From Magnolia sinica (Eukaryota > Streptophyta > Magnoliopsida > Magnoliales > Magnoliaceae), in assembly GCF_029962835.1 (NCBI RefSeq), contig NC_080582.1, positions 74,272,177-74,336,176 on the forward strand: a stretch of DNA of 64,000 nucleotides, read 5' to 3'. Positions 11,048 to 23,014 of this stretch are shown here, piece after piece. The position numbers and the translations under genes were made by a program. A model generated the notes under the pieces. It was given only the letters and a program-made list of their open reading frames with translations. It made no database searches and was not told where the DNA came from. The stretch's first letter is position 1, and the number at the start of each line of letters is the position of its first letter.

Positions 11048-11642
11048 TAGAGGTGTACACGAACCGAGCTAGCTCGGTTAGCTCGCTCGGCTTGACTCAA
11101 AAAAGCTCAATTCAATTCGGTTTGAAGCTGAGTTCTACCCGAGTCGAGCTGATTTTTTTAGCTCAAAAATGAGTTTGAGTTGGGTTCGAGCTGGCCCCAG
11201 CTCGACTCGACTCGGATTGAACCCAACTCGAATCGAACCAGTTTGGTGACTCAGTTACTTTGATATTGATGTTGTTCACTAAGTGTTTGATGAAATGACT
11301 CAAAGAAGTGTGGCTAGTGGCATGGAAAGTATGTATATAAAACTAACACCTTTTTTTTCTTAATTTTTATGTTGCTTAGAAGATATTTGATAAAATACTT
11401 GTAAAACTATTATTGTTGTCTCAAATACAGTGAGATTTTGAAAGTGCAGTTCAAGTGTTTGTAAAAATGTTGCAATGGTGAACTCGACTCGATCTCGGCT
11501 CGAACCAGCCTGAGTTGCTGACCAAACCAAGCCGAGTTGGCCAGCCAGGCTCGAGGACTGAGCCAAGCCGAGTCCAAGCTGATGTCACGTAGTGGCCGAG
11601 CCGAGTCGACCCGAGGCAAGCTGGACTAGGTGTACACCCCTA
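11048..11642. mobile_element. hAT-type non-autonomous element with perfect 8-bp target duplication
   Basis: The ends are TAGAGGTGTACAC and GTGTACACCCCTA, inverted repeats differing at one base. They are flanked by ATTGTAAT at 11040-11047 and 11643-11650, a perfect 8-bp duplication. An 8-bp duplication with TAGGG-type termini is typical of the hAT superfamily. The 595-bp interior is dense in GAGCTCGA/CTCGACTCGG-like words and encodes nothing; the two minus-strand frames near 11360-11619 are shadows. Confidence 0.85.
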
Positions 11643-11650
11643 ATTGTAAT

Positions 11651-11998
11651 AGAATTAAGAAACTATTGACCTTGAACGTACACGTGGGGCACCTGATTGC
11701 TGGGTCAGCTTGATTTTATATTCATGGTGGATAAAATGCAGGGCCCAGTAGAGGACAGCGGTTTTGTACCTTTCTTATATTTCATTCAGCAAATTGTACA
11801 AATGGTCAAGGGCCGGCACAAAATCCATAGACAATGAGACAACTCTCACTCTGACCGTTTACTGTCTGTCTTGACGCTTAGGCACTTGCCAGCCTGGCAT
11901 GTGTATGCGATATTCGAATCAATTACATGGCTTGATCTACGGTTTAGATGCCCTGGCCTTAAAAAAGGGTCCGATCGAGTCATCAGGCAGGCAGCATG
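11651..11998. other. Intergenic sequence
   Basis: Single-copy-looking DNA between two mobile elements; nothing recognised. Confidence 0.4.
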
Positions 11999-12555
11999 GA
12001 CGCGGATGAGCTACTGACAGGTTGAGTAGCGAGACTCGCTACTGATGTGACGTCACCAAGTTATGTAGGTCCCACCATGTTGTATTTGATGTATCCACAC
12101 CGTCCATCCATTTTTGAGAGATCATTTTAAGGCATTGGCCAAATTATAAGTAAGATCTAGATCTCGAGTGGACCCCACCACAGAAAAAAGTGGGGATTGA
12201 ACGCCAACCATTAAAAACTTTTAGGGGCTACAGAAGTTTTCAATCAAGCTGATATTGCTGTTTTCCCTTCGTTCATATCTGTGTTAACTTATGAACAGGT
12301 TAGATCTCAAATAAACACTATGGTGGACCTAGGATGGTTTCAACGGTGAGCGTCAGTCTCCCCACTGTTTTCTGTGGTGGGGTCCACTCAAGCTATGGAT
12401 CTGCCTCATTCTTTGTCTTATGCCTTAAAATGATCTCTCCAAACGGATGGACGGTGTGGATACAATACATACATCATGGTGGGCTCCACAGAACTCGCTG
12501 ACGTCACTTCATTAACCAGTCTCGCTACTCAACCTGTGAGTAGCTAATCCACGTC
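11999..12555. mobile_element. Foldback MITE
   Basis: Terminal inverted repeats of about 37 bp: the left arm contains CTACTGACAGGTTGAGTAGC and the right arm, reverse complemented, CTACTCACAGGTTGAGTAGC. Inside the termini the two halves continue as imperfect inverted repeats: a GTCCCACCATG...CACACCGTCCATCC block on the left is mirrored near 12440-12495, and GTGGACCCCACCACAG is mirrored near 12372. The whole 557 bp could fold into one long hairpin. No clear target duplication was found. It has no coding content. Confidence 0.75.
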
Positions 12556-15553
12556 AAGGCAGCGTATGCATGGAAACAATGAACGGTTTAGGAAAAAACT
12601 CGAGATTTTTTCTAAACCGTCCATTGCTCTAATACATGTGTGACCTACCTGGTATATTGACCGGCCAGATTTTTTTACTCGATCATTTACACGGCTCGGA
12701 TGTCCTGCACATGCACCAGGTTGGCACCTGCAGAAGTGTGTAGAATTCCTGCATGTTGCTAAGACCAAGTTCTTTGGGGACTTCAGATGGGTCCCACCTG
12801 CAAAACGATTTTGGTACGTACGCGTTTTGTTGGCCATTTGTGGTTGAATGGTTCAACGGTTGTCGTTTAATTGTTGTTTGGCCCATGAAAGGAAATTCCT
12901 TTTAAGTAATAAAAAATAAGGACGACTCTGATCCGATGCGATGGATCAGAAAGGTGAACTAATCTCCAAATCTGGCGCATTGCAGGTGGGGCAATGGTTC
13001 CTAACCATCCATCCTGTGGGCCTGTCCTTAGATTCCTTAAGATTAACGGCGAAGAGACTATCCGTCACAATCAGATTTTCCTGTTGAATGTTAGATTTTC
13101 ATCTATTTTCATTGTTACCGTCCATTTGAGGGCCACTGTTTATGTGGCTGGAAGAACTTGTTCTTTGTGGTTTTCAATCAACGGCCATCCATAGATCACA
13201 CACGTTATATAGACGGTCTTGATCCACTATACAAACTGCCACGTGTCATATGTAGACGATGGATGGACCATCCTGATCAGCACACGGAAGGAATAATCTC
13301 TTGTCAAACAACGAGCAGAAAAGAATTCCCTCGTTCTGTCTAAATGCCGACCGATGCAAAATGACACGTAAGACGGATTTTGCAGCAAACAGTTGTTGGT
13401 GCGTTGCCTTTGTATGGGTACTCTTGTGTTTCGATTTCCAGTCTCTGTCACGTGACAAGTACGGTCGTCGTAGAATTGAATTTATGGTTAAACTCAAACC
13501 GAAGCAACGAGATATCCAGACACACAGCATGTAACGGAGATTAAATGAGATCGATCGCATTGTGTAAAAAGAATAAGACGATACTTAGAGGGCATGGCTC
13601 ATACTATCATGATGGGTCACATATTGGAGTTCTATTAGAATACAATTTTTAATATCAAAAATTAATAATAATAATAACAAAGAAAATTTTATTATTGATC
13701 ACAGAATAGCTCCAAATTAAATATTTTTTTAAATGGAGAATTAAATCCAGCATATGAGTATAAATTTAAATTACAGTTAAGATTATCAACTATTAAATTA
13801 ACATTACAAATTATACTATAAAACATAAACAATAAGCAAAAAGTAAAGAATTATACTAAGAAATATAATTAATTAGGAAAAAAGTAGAGTAATTATATTA
13901 AGGAACGTAAATGACAAGTAATTAAACGATAAATTGAGTTTGATTCGGTTGGTAGGAGATTACCAAGTCAATCAAACGCCTTCCTAGACGGAAAACTGAA
14001 TCCAGCGTTATCAGCTACTTCATTAATGCTACATACACGCACACACATATATATATTTCAATTATCTTTTTAATTACAAATCATTTACATTCTTTAGTGT
14101 AATTACTTTACTTTTTTGCTAATCAATTACATTTCTTAGTGTGATCATTTATTTTTTGTTGGTTCTTTACATTTCATAGTGTAATTTATATTATTAATTA
14201 AGTAGATGATAATCTTAGTTGTAATTTGGTTTAGACTAATACGATGGATTCAATTCTCCATACAAGAAAGTGTTTTGCTGCTGCTCTTCAAGACCGACTG
14301 TAAAGTCTACTTTTTCATTTTTTTTTTAATGTATTAAAAAGTTATTTTGTATGAAGTTAAATGTGTGACCCATTATTAGAGGACAAATCATATCCTATGA
14401 ATATCATCTAATCATTTTTACATACTGTGTGAGTGGCTAAATAGGTGACTTATTTTATTCAATCTTAATCATATGCTACGTATTTGACTATTTTAACACT
14501 TAGGGTTATAGTTGTTTGGTTTGAATTGAGCAACAAATTTAATTCTTACACACCTACACTTGTCACATGACATAAACAGGGAAATCAAACCACAAGAGGT
14601 ACACGTGTTTATACCATTGATGAATCCGGACCATCCCATACATGTATGGCCAGTTATAGAAAGACTGCACGTACAAAAGAATCATAGCCATCCATATAGT
14701 GGCCTCTACTTTTTTAATCCGCTGCCCTCCCATGATCCAATGTTTTGAAAATGGTGGTGACTCATCCTTCTCCTGTGCGGTACTTATGTACAACCATCCA
14801 GACCATCCGAATTGTAGGGAAAATAGTGGACAGAAGGATCTTTAAAGCAAGACCGATTGATAAATTCTGACTAAGCCAATTGATCGTTATCATGTAAATG
14901 GTTAGATGTAAAATAACAAAGGGACCACATTCGTAGGGAAAAAGTCAGATCATCATTGGGTTATGCTCTATCTATAACTCTCAGAGATTTGGACGGTCTG
15001 GATCAAAGTCTAGCTATGCCATGTGTAAGTTTCAAGAGCCACCACCGTTTTGTAAATGGTGTTTAACTACCGTGGAAGTCTAGCCAGGGTTGCATTTTTA
15101 CTATTAATTTCTAGGTGGAAATCTACATTGGGGACCATTGACGGATGATTCAGGTTCATCAACCGTGAAAGGATGCAGGACCAACCACATACGCATTCTT
15201 ACAACGGCTAGACTAAAAGAAGCCAACCAAAAACATTACTAACTCATCACCCCACATAAAAATAAAATAAAATTATGGCTCAAAGTTTTAATAATACAAG
15301 ACATATAATTTTTAATCTAGACATAGTCACGGAATGCATAACCTATTTATCACAGGCAATAAATTCATTTCGCATGTAAAGATAAATTTATTATTCTAAA
15401 TTTTAATAATAAAAAATACGTAACTTTTGATCCAGACATCATCACGAAATATATAACCTATTAATCATTATATAATGATAGTTTCGAAGTTAACCGGCAT
15501 ACATAATATATCATGCTCCTCCGTTTCACATGAAAAGTGCACTTCATATTAAA

Positions 15554-15556
<3 letters not shown>
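12556..15556. other. Intergenic, no gene recognised
   Basis: Contains a short hairpin at 12583-12620 (ACGGTTTAGG arms) and AT-rich DNA from 13600 to 14400. The open frames at 12544-13560 and 14560-14793 overlap on both strands and show no domain or codon pattern. I support no gene here. Confidence 0.5.

Positions 15557-15593
<37 letters not shown>
15557..15593. repeat. (AT)n microsatellite
   Basis: An uninterrupted AT dinucleotide run of about 37 bp. Confidence 0.95.
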
Positions 15594-15597
<4 letters not shown>

Positions 15598-16907
15598 TAT
15601 TATTTTTAGTAATTTATGTTTTATTATATTTTCTTATTTTTAGAATTTTAAAATTTTCAACTTTTTAAGAAATTGCTTGTGATAACGCTGGGAATGCTCT
15701 GATTGATATTATCTAGATATTTTTATTTTTGATAAATTAGGCTTTAAAAGAGTTTTGTTATTTCAGGTAACTTCTAAATGAATTAGGAAATTAGGTTTTA
15801 GAATAATTTTATTATTTTAGATAATTTTTAATTAGGGTCTTGTTTTCTTTATAAGTAGTATAATTGAAAAATCATGTATACTTCATTCAATAAAAATTAT
15901 ATATTTTTTTTAAAAAAATTCTCTTGGACTTAAAAAGAACCCTGTGAATTCAAGATTTAATCACTTAAGGAAGAGGATGATCTTTTTCTTATTGTTTCAA
16001 ATTTTTCCTTACATCAAAGTGCTAGGTAGAATAGCAATGAATAAGTGTTCTTACCATGCTTTGAGAATTAATTTGATAAAATGATCCTAACCATCAGGTT
16101 AATAGCCAATAAACGGTCTGGATTGGAAGGAAAGATGTGGGAATACAGGTAAGGCTCCCTACTGTACATGTAGCATGTACATCAGATCTGAACAATTCAA
16201 ATAGTGGAATGACTGTAGATGGTCATTTATTGAAAATCAGATTGATTAGAGAATCCTAACAGCTGGTTCATGTACATTTGTGACCATTTATTATGGGAGC
16301 CACATAGGTGCATAAAGGGAGCCCATCTACACGCCATGAGATTGGCCAAATCCACACAGGTCGTCCATGAAGTGTGTTAGACCGTGTAAAAATGCCTTCT
16401 GCAAAATTCAGATGGTTCACTCACATGTGGACCCCAAACTTAGAATCGAAGAGAGCTTAGAACAATAGGCACCTAATGGATGGCTTGGATCTTCCACCTG
16501 CATGACCCTTTAGTACATGTTGTGGTGTGTATATGGATGCCTTGTACACACGCCTGAACATCCAGAGTAGAAAAAGTATGACCCTTTGACATGTAAGGGG
16601 AACCGTTTATTTTATTTCCTTTTTCTTTTACTAATGAAATAATCCTAATTACTAGGTTAGTGGGACTTTCCACTCATCCAATCTCAGCCGTTGCTCACAT
16701 TTGTTATCTATTGCAAGTAGCTGATTGTATGGTCAGATCAAGATTGGTGGCCCTAATCATAAGTGAATTGACCTCAACCATGTTAAAGAAGTACACTTGT
16801 ATGAGATTGGAGCAATTGGGCCACGCCCGCGTTGGCGTCGAGAAAGCGAGGGACTTGCACCTTCAAAACCGTGTACACTCAGTTGAGATTGGCCGAGGAT
16901 GAGGATA
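15594..16907. other. Intergenic, no gene recognised
   Basis: AT-rich at the left, then dispersed-repeat-like DNA. Frames at 16473-16902 show no recognisable protein. Confidence 0.5.
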
Positions 16908-17332
16908 ATCAGCGGGCCTCATCGTGATGTATGCGACTGATCCACGCCATCCATTTATTTTAGCAGCTCATTTTAGAGCATGAACCAGGAAATGAGGCAG
17001 ATCTAAGGATCATGTACACCACACCATTAGAAGATGTCCACCATTGAATGTTTAAACCTTTCATGTTCACTCCACTGATGTGTATCTTTTATCCAATCTT
17101 TTCATACGGTCATACAGGAAAAACATAAATATTGCCTTGGTCCAAAACTTTTATGGCCCATAGGAAGTTTTCAACAATAGGCATTTAATTTCCCTTGTTT
17201 CTTATAATGTGGTCCATTTGCACTTTGGATCTACTTAAATTTTAGGCTCATGACCTAAAACGATCTTATAAAAGCGATGGACGGTGTGGATCAAAAACAT
17301 AGATCATAATACGCCCCACAGATTTTAATATT
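16908..17332. mobile_element. Degenerate palindromic MITE
   Basis: The left edge (GGGCCTCATCGTGATGTATG, then CACGCCATCCATTTATTTTA) is mirrored on the right by GATGGACGGTGTGGATC and a GCCCCAC end. The body matches the same family as the foldback element at 11999: GAGGCAGATCTAAGGATC on the left mirrors TTTGGATCTACTTAAATTTT on the right. The termini are too decayed to place a target duplication. Confidence 0.5.
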
Positions 17333-17416
17333 TCTCTCATCATATCATGGAGTTGGCTGTAACTGTTGTCGTAAATAAAGATGACTTATTTACTACTATT
17401 TATCATTATAAATGAA

Positions 17417-17640
17417 AAACCAAATACCCCCTAAGTATTTATTAGTTAAATTTTAATTATTGTCAATTTTTTCATCTGCACATCCATTAAATATTCACCA
17501 ATTAGTCATTTAGGAAATCGAATCAATATAGTTTTTTTTTTAAAAAAACATCATTATCAATGTTTATAATTTACATGATTCAATTTGCGTCGATGATATG
17601 ACACATGTACAACTTTTTAGTATGGCATATCAACCATCGT
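17417..17640 (+). repeat. Direct repeat, copy 1
   Basis: About 225 bp that recurs in the same orientation at 18641-18860. Shared stretches include GTATTTATTAGTTAAATTT versus GTATTTATTTGTTAAATTT, ACATCCATTAAATATTCAC and CATATCAACCATC versus CACATCAACCATC. The two copies bracket the copia-type LTR. Confidence 0.7.
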
Positions 17641-17834
17641 CTGGGGGGCAAAGAGAGATTGAGAAAGGAAAATGGGCTAATTTGGGGACGATCGCCGCTA
17701 TCGCAGCTGGAATATAATGTCATTTACATTTTTCATTGTTGCAACTGGAGGAGAGGGAGGGAGGGAGGCTGGTAAGTATGTTTACCAAACATACTTATGT
17801 GCTGAATTAGTAAAAACTGAGATCAACTACTTAA

Positions 17835-18645
17835 TGTTGGGGGCGTTGCACAAAACACCTTAGGATCTCGCTTCCCAAAACACTAGAATTATGGGATATA
17901 ATAAAGCAATGAAATAAATCAAAGCACAAACCACATGACACAAGAGATTTTACGTGGAAAACCCTCGAAGAAGTAAAAACCACGGGACTTATTCCAGAGC
18001 AACAATTCACTATGAAGTAGAACGTTACAACCAATCACAAGCACACACCGCTTAGATCAAACCTTTTTCACTCACGTAGGAGTGGATAAACAACAAGAGA
18101 ATAATAAAAACAGAGAGATCTCACCGATCACGATGACGTAGAAATGCTAAGATGTTGACTGCGCAGTAAATCATCTTTACGAGCAGAATCCTCCCTTCTA
18201 CAAGCTTCCTCTCTCTCTTTTCTCTTTTTCTTTCCCACCTTGGTCGTGAAACTCCTTAGCATGCCCTAAAATAGCCCTAGGGACCCCTATTTATAGTTTA
18301 GGCAACTCCCCTTCCGCACCTCTACAAAACTGCCTCAAATTTACGCAGTCCGCACAAAATTCACGCAGAATTTGCGTAACCCTTGACTAGTTGAGCCGGG
18401 TCCTCGATTGGGTGAAGGACCCCCTCGACCGGCCGAGCCAACCCTCGACTGGTCGAGACCAAAAAATCTAGCACGCTTGACTTTGAGTCGAGTGAGCCTC
18501 GACTGGTCGAGCAGCCCACTCGATCGGTTAAGCACACGGTGAAAGATATCCGTTTTACAATAGGATGCACTACCTCTCCTCTGAACTGAGGAGGAAAACC
18601 CTATCACTTAAGGCAACTGAAGTAAAACATCCTGTAATCTAAACA
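17835..18645 (-). repeat. Copia-type LTR, probably solo
   Basis: It starts TGTTGGGGGCG on plus, like the copia LTRs at 58628 and 61768. It shares with them GACCCCTATTTATAGTTTAG, the AAACTGCCTCA...GCAGTCCGCACAA segment and several CTCGACTGGTCGAG-like palindromes. On minus it has a TATA (ACTATAAATAGGGG). No primer site or gag adjoins it, so it is a solo or relic LTR of a related subfamily. I see no target duplication, and the right boundary is approximate. Confidence 0.65.
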
Positions 18646-18860
18646 CACCCCGAGTATTTATTTGTTAAATTTGGACTGTTGTATAATTTCTTTTTTCCTT
18701 TAGACATCCATTAAATATTCACTAATCATTCATTTAGGAAATTAAATCAACATAGTTTTTAGTCTAAGAGACATCTAAATTAAAATCCACAATTTATATG
18801 ATTCAATTTTAGTTCTTGATATGCTACATGTTCATCTTCTTAATATGACACATCAACCAT
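18641..18860 (+). repeat. Direct repeat, copy 2
   Basis: Second copy of the block at 17417-17640, same orientation and clearly diverged by substitutions and small indels. It overlaps the LTR edge by a few bases. Confidence 0.7.
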
Positions 18861-19776
18861 CAAACTTTGTCAAATTATTTAAGTTTATTTGGTTGTAGAA
18901 ACTAGGAGAGTGTCATGTAGCAGTTGGCTTCACAGTGTAAATTACCTTAAAACTGTTTTGGTTTAAAAGCCATCTCATGTCCTTGAATAATGCATGATTT
19001 TAACCATATAAGAAGGATCACTACTCAAATTACTATTGAGAATTGCAACTATTTTAGTTAAAATAAATAATGAATTTTTTAAAATCAAATTCTAAACTTC
19101 AATTTTCCCTTCAAATTCCTCCGAAAAAAATGAGAAAAAAGTGAGTTTTTACTTTATCCCATATCCCTTAGAGATGGGAATTTTATAGACTATGTAAACT
19201 ATCTTATGTTCAGTTTATTTGGAGAAAAGAGGGAGAGATTTGCACTTAAACACAGGCATGCATGCGTGTGTGAGGGTGAGGGTGCGGGCAGTATGTTTGT
19301 AGAGCGGGCAGTATGGTTGTAGAGGCGCTAGTGGCGCACTTTGCACTTCGCACGTGTCGTGAGCATGGTGTGGTAGGTGCAAAGTGTGACAGAAGGCCAG
19401 TTTATAGAAAACGTATAGAAACAGATGCTACTTAATACCAATAATTCGAAAACAACTAGCCGTTTATTCGCGCTAACGATTAGAAACTGCGTGTAGGACG
19501 GCTTGTCATATCCTAGAAGCAATTCACCAGCAACCTGCCAGCGATCTCTAATCATAGAGGAGGAGGATGAATCACACTTTAAGGACAACATATCTAATAT
19601 ATGCTTCAGTCTGGTTCTAATCATATTGTTTCAAGTTTATTTTTTGGTTTCCAAAAATTGTAATTTCATAATATCTCCAACAATTACCACTCCCAAACCA
19701 TACCCAAATCCAGAGGTTCCGTTAACATTTTTATGCATGCACGGGAGGCACGTGGTTAGCGATAATCTAATTAACT
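18861..19776. other. Intergenic, no gene recognised
   Basis: AT-rich DNA with a short imperfect tandem duplication (GCGGGCAGTATG, about 19288-19323). Opposing frames at 19328-19778 overlap and carry no domain. Confidence 0.45.
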
Positions 19777-20520
19777 GATGTAGAGTGGGTCACAGACACT
19801 TTCATGTCTAAGATTGACTAGAGAAGGCCTGATCGGAGGCGGAAGTTATCAAGACCATCAGAACCTTAAAACAGGCATATCTCGCAAACCAGAATGAGTT
19901 ACTCAACGTACCATATATGATTTTGGGGTAGGATGAGTTACTTTAGCCAACCAACTCGGCATAGCCGGCTTGTCCATTCCGATTTTGCGAGATTCCATCG
20001 GATTAATGGTCGAATTCCATGTTTATTTTTGTTTTTACTATTTTTAGTAAGTTTTAGTTTGATTATAACTCTTCATCCATTGGACTTTAGGAGTTGTGTC
20101 CAACATGAAAATAGGAGAATAACGTGGTTAAACCACATATAACCCTCATTATCAATAGAAAATTACTATTTATAGTAAGTTATGAATTTTAGGGAGTTTT
20201 ATTTATAGTTTAATTCCTAAACTTATTCTGTATCCCTATTTAAAGGGTTGTAGACTCATCTGTATCCCTATTTAAAGGGTTGTAGACTCATTTATATCAA
20301 TCAATCAATATTTAACAAATTTATTTCGACTTTCTAGAATTATTTCTAGTTTCTATTTTTCCTCGTGGATTCGAGAAGTCTCTATGAGGAGTCTAAAGAA
20401 GCATCGTGGATTCGAAGTAGTTGTCCTCCTAAGGAAGACGGTGATCGACCTCATCACGCTCATTTCGGCATCATTATCACCAATACAAGATACAAGGATC
20501 CAACCTTTTGTATGTGATTA
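19777..20520 (+). repeat. Possible LTR-retrotransposon fragment
   Basis: A TATA-like CCCTATTTAAAGGG is followed by TTTATATCAATCAATC, a TTTATTTCGACTTTC stretch and repeated CGTGGATTCGA words. This is the layout of an LTR U3-R-U5 boundary. The ends and target duplication are not resolved, and no coding sequence adjoins. Confidence 0.3.
20228..20291 (+). repeat. 32-bp tandem duplication covering a TATA-like motif
   Basis: Two identical 32-bp units (CTGTATCCCTATTTAAAGGG and the following 12 bases), the first at 20228 and the second at 20260. The exact identity points to a recent duplication. Confidence 0.85.
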
Positions 20521-20907
20521 GGTGGTCCTAGGGAGGTCTTGACTCGGTTTGGTTAGGCCCAAAGGGGTTTTCTGGTCTTGGGTTCTAGGGTTTCGGATTT
20601 TGGTTATGGGTTTCTAAGATTAGGGTTTTAGTTCAACGACTTTGGGTTTTAGGATCTAGGTTTCTAGGTTCTACGGTTCTAGGTTTTAAGTTAGGGTTTT
20701 GGTTTGCAATCTAAATCTTGTATGATTGATCGCCTCATTTTGGGCCAAGTGTCTACAATGGTGCACATGATAGTTCTATCAACTTAATTTTTAAATTGTC
20801 CAACTTTCACAATGTACCAAATCAGTCAAGCAATCCGATGACATGACCCACTGATTGCATGGTAAAGATGTCCTCCACAACTAACACGTGGCCATTAGAC
20901 AGTAGTA

Positions 20908-21205
20908 GGGCTCCAACCTAGGTTAGGGTCAACCAAAACCAGATTGACCCATCCCAAGTTCGGGTCAGGTTGTCAAGGTCCTCAAGTTAGGTTCGGATTC
21001 CAAAAAGCCAACCCCATTTTAGATCTGGTTAGATTTGGTCGAGCAAATTCAGGTCAGGTTAGGCTGGATTGGGGGTAACCATATGCATTAGGTAGGGTTG
21101 GGTCCTCTTGAGGTTGGGGAAGGCCCTGGTTGACCTCCAACCTGAACTAACCCGACATAACTTAACCTGACATAACCCAACTCAACCCAACCCCAACCCC
21201 CCTAT
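20908..21205. repeat. GGGTTGGG-rich dispersed repeat
   Basis: Starts TAGGGCTCCAACCTAGG and ends CCCAACCCCAACCCCCCTA. G-rich words run on the left half and C-rich words on the right half, giving a loose inverted structure. It resembles the TIR element at 21286, but no 8-bp duplication could be found. Confidence 0.4.
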
Positions 21206-21285
21206 ATGTACGTTGGAGAACCTCACATGCATTCTTACTACAGCAAGCATACAGCTGCGCATATAAAGATCCCATGCATATACCA

Positions 21286-21963
21286 TAGGGCTGAAAGTCG
21301 GATGGGTTGGTGCTCAACCCTATCCCAACCCAAGGTTCCTATGCCTTAACCCGTAACCCAACCCAAGGTTCCTATGCCTTAAACCTAATCCAACCCAACC
21401 CTGCCCAACCTCGGGTTCAGAATTCTCAACCCACGCCCAACCCAAGCAGGCTCAATCGGGTGGATATATGCTAATATTCATTATTACATTAGTCTATTAT
21501 TTTTTCAATATGTCTTACTTTTTGTACATATGATTTTATTAATTATATATGTATTTATTTATTGTAAAGAAGGTTTTTTTTTTTCTAGACAAAACAAGCT
21601 AAAATATAGGACAGCTACTCCTTTAAAAGTCGTGTTGCATAGCACACAATCTATTTGGGAGAGAAATCCTGTGTATCTTGTTAGCTTGAGTCATCAAAAT
21701 GACATGGACCAATGAAACCCGACAACATTGGAATTTCTTTGTGCCTTCAACACAAACGATCTACACTCAATTATAATATATAAAAAAACTTATATATTGA
21801 TCAGGTTTGGGTTGGTTCTGGCAACTTGAGCCCGACCCAAGTTTTATCAGGTTGGTGTTTGTATAGCCCAAGCCTGAGACCGAACCTGATACATCCTGCC
21901 CAAGCCCAACTCCACGTCGGGTCAATCACGGGTCGCGTTGAACTCGCCCGACTTTCAGCCCTA
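21286..21963. mobile_element. hAT-type non-autonomous element
   Basis: Terminal inverted repeats TAGGGCTGAAAGTCGG at 21286 and CCGACTTTCAGCCCTA at 21963 (16 of 16 bp when reverse complemented). The flanks are ATATACCA (21278-21285) and ATATACAT (21964-21971), a 6 of 8 match consistent with an aged hAT duplication. The interior has CAACCCAA-rich arms and an AT-rich middle, with no transposase. Confidence 0.7.
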
Positions 21964-21971
21964 ATATACAT

Positions 21972-23014
21972 TTTATGGTGTTAGAGACCCATCATTCATT
22001 GGAGTGAGACCAAAACATCCACAATGGTACAAAGGAATAGGCCAATCCACCATTCAGATGAGCCACAAATTAATAAGACAATAAAAAGGATGTTAGACAA
22101 TGGTCCAGATGTACCCCACCTGATTAGTGGATAGTATTGATTCTTAGGTCAATGCATCTTTATGTTCGGCAAAGAATGGATTGGTTGGAACTTACACGTG
22201 TGTGCCGCACTGGTTCATGTGAAGGCATTTATATACACGCATGTGGACTTAGCAAACTCAATCTTTGCTATTGGAGTTTGTATAACCAGTAAGTGTGGGG
22301 CTAAATTCACCCTAAGCATGGCTATGTTGTTGATGTTGCGTGACTGAACGAATAATCTTAGCCATCTACAGGTGAATATCAGAAGGATAATTAAGAATAA
22401 AATGATCAAGATTTCAAAGTACAATCTAATGGTTTAGATCATCTGATGATGGGGCTTAAAATTTGGATGGTCCAGATTACCATGCAGACATGCTACATTC
22501 ACAATTGATATGTATTCTCCATGGGTCTAAGAAATAATTGAATACATCACAAGATATGACAATTAAAATTTTAATGCATAGTTCATCCGCAGTAGAGGAA
22601 GTGTATGAACGGACAGGATCACCTACACGTGCGCCATTGGAGGTAAAGTTCAAGATAACATTGTTGGGTAACCTATGAAATTTGGCATGCGTGTATGCTT
22701 GCTAGTGTGAGATCCAACTCATTCATCAGCTGGGCCCCACGACGACTGCGGTGTGAAATCCAAACCTTTCACCAAGTGGGCCCTTATCGCATGTTCCATG
22801 AAATATCCAACATGGGTGAAACATTGGGAAAATTGCACAGATCAGACCATCCAAACCATCCAATCATTAGCTTATAACTGGTTCACATTCAACATGAAAG
22901 AAATCCATAAATCGGATGGTTAAGATGATCCTATAGTTGCATTATCAAATATCACAAGATGAATTCATAGGGGATGCTTTTGCGCATGCAAACCTGTTAA
23001 GGGTCAGACGGAAA
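21972..23014. other. Intergenic, no gene recognised
   Basis: Dispersed-repeat-like DNA. The frames at 22162-22424 and 22695-22877 have no recognisable content. Confidence 0.4.

Noticed and set aside
11999..12555. Plant miRNA gene in the long hairpin
   Set aside because: The fold covers the whole element, including its terminal repeats, so it is explained as a foldback MITE. No small-RNA evidence is available here.
13227..13560. Overlapping ORFs on both strands
   Set aside because: Lengths of 60-104 residues on opposite strands with no shared signal, splice context or domain; expected by chance.
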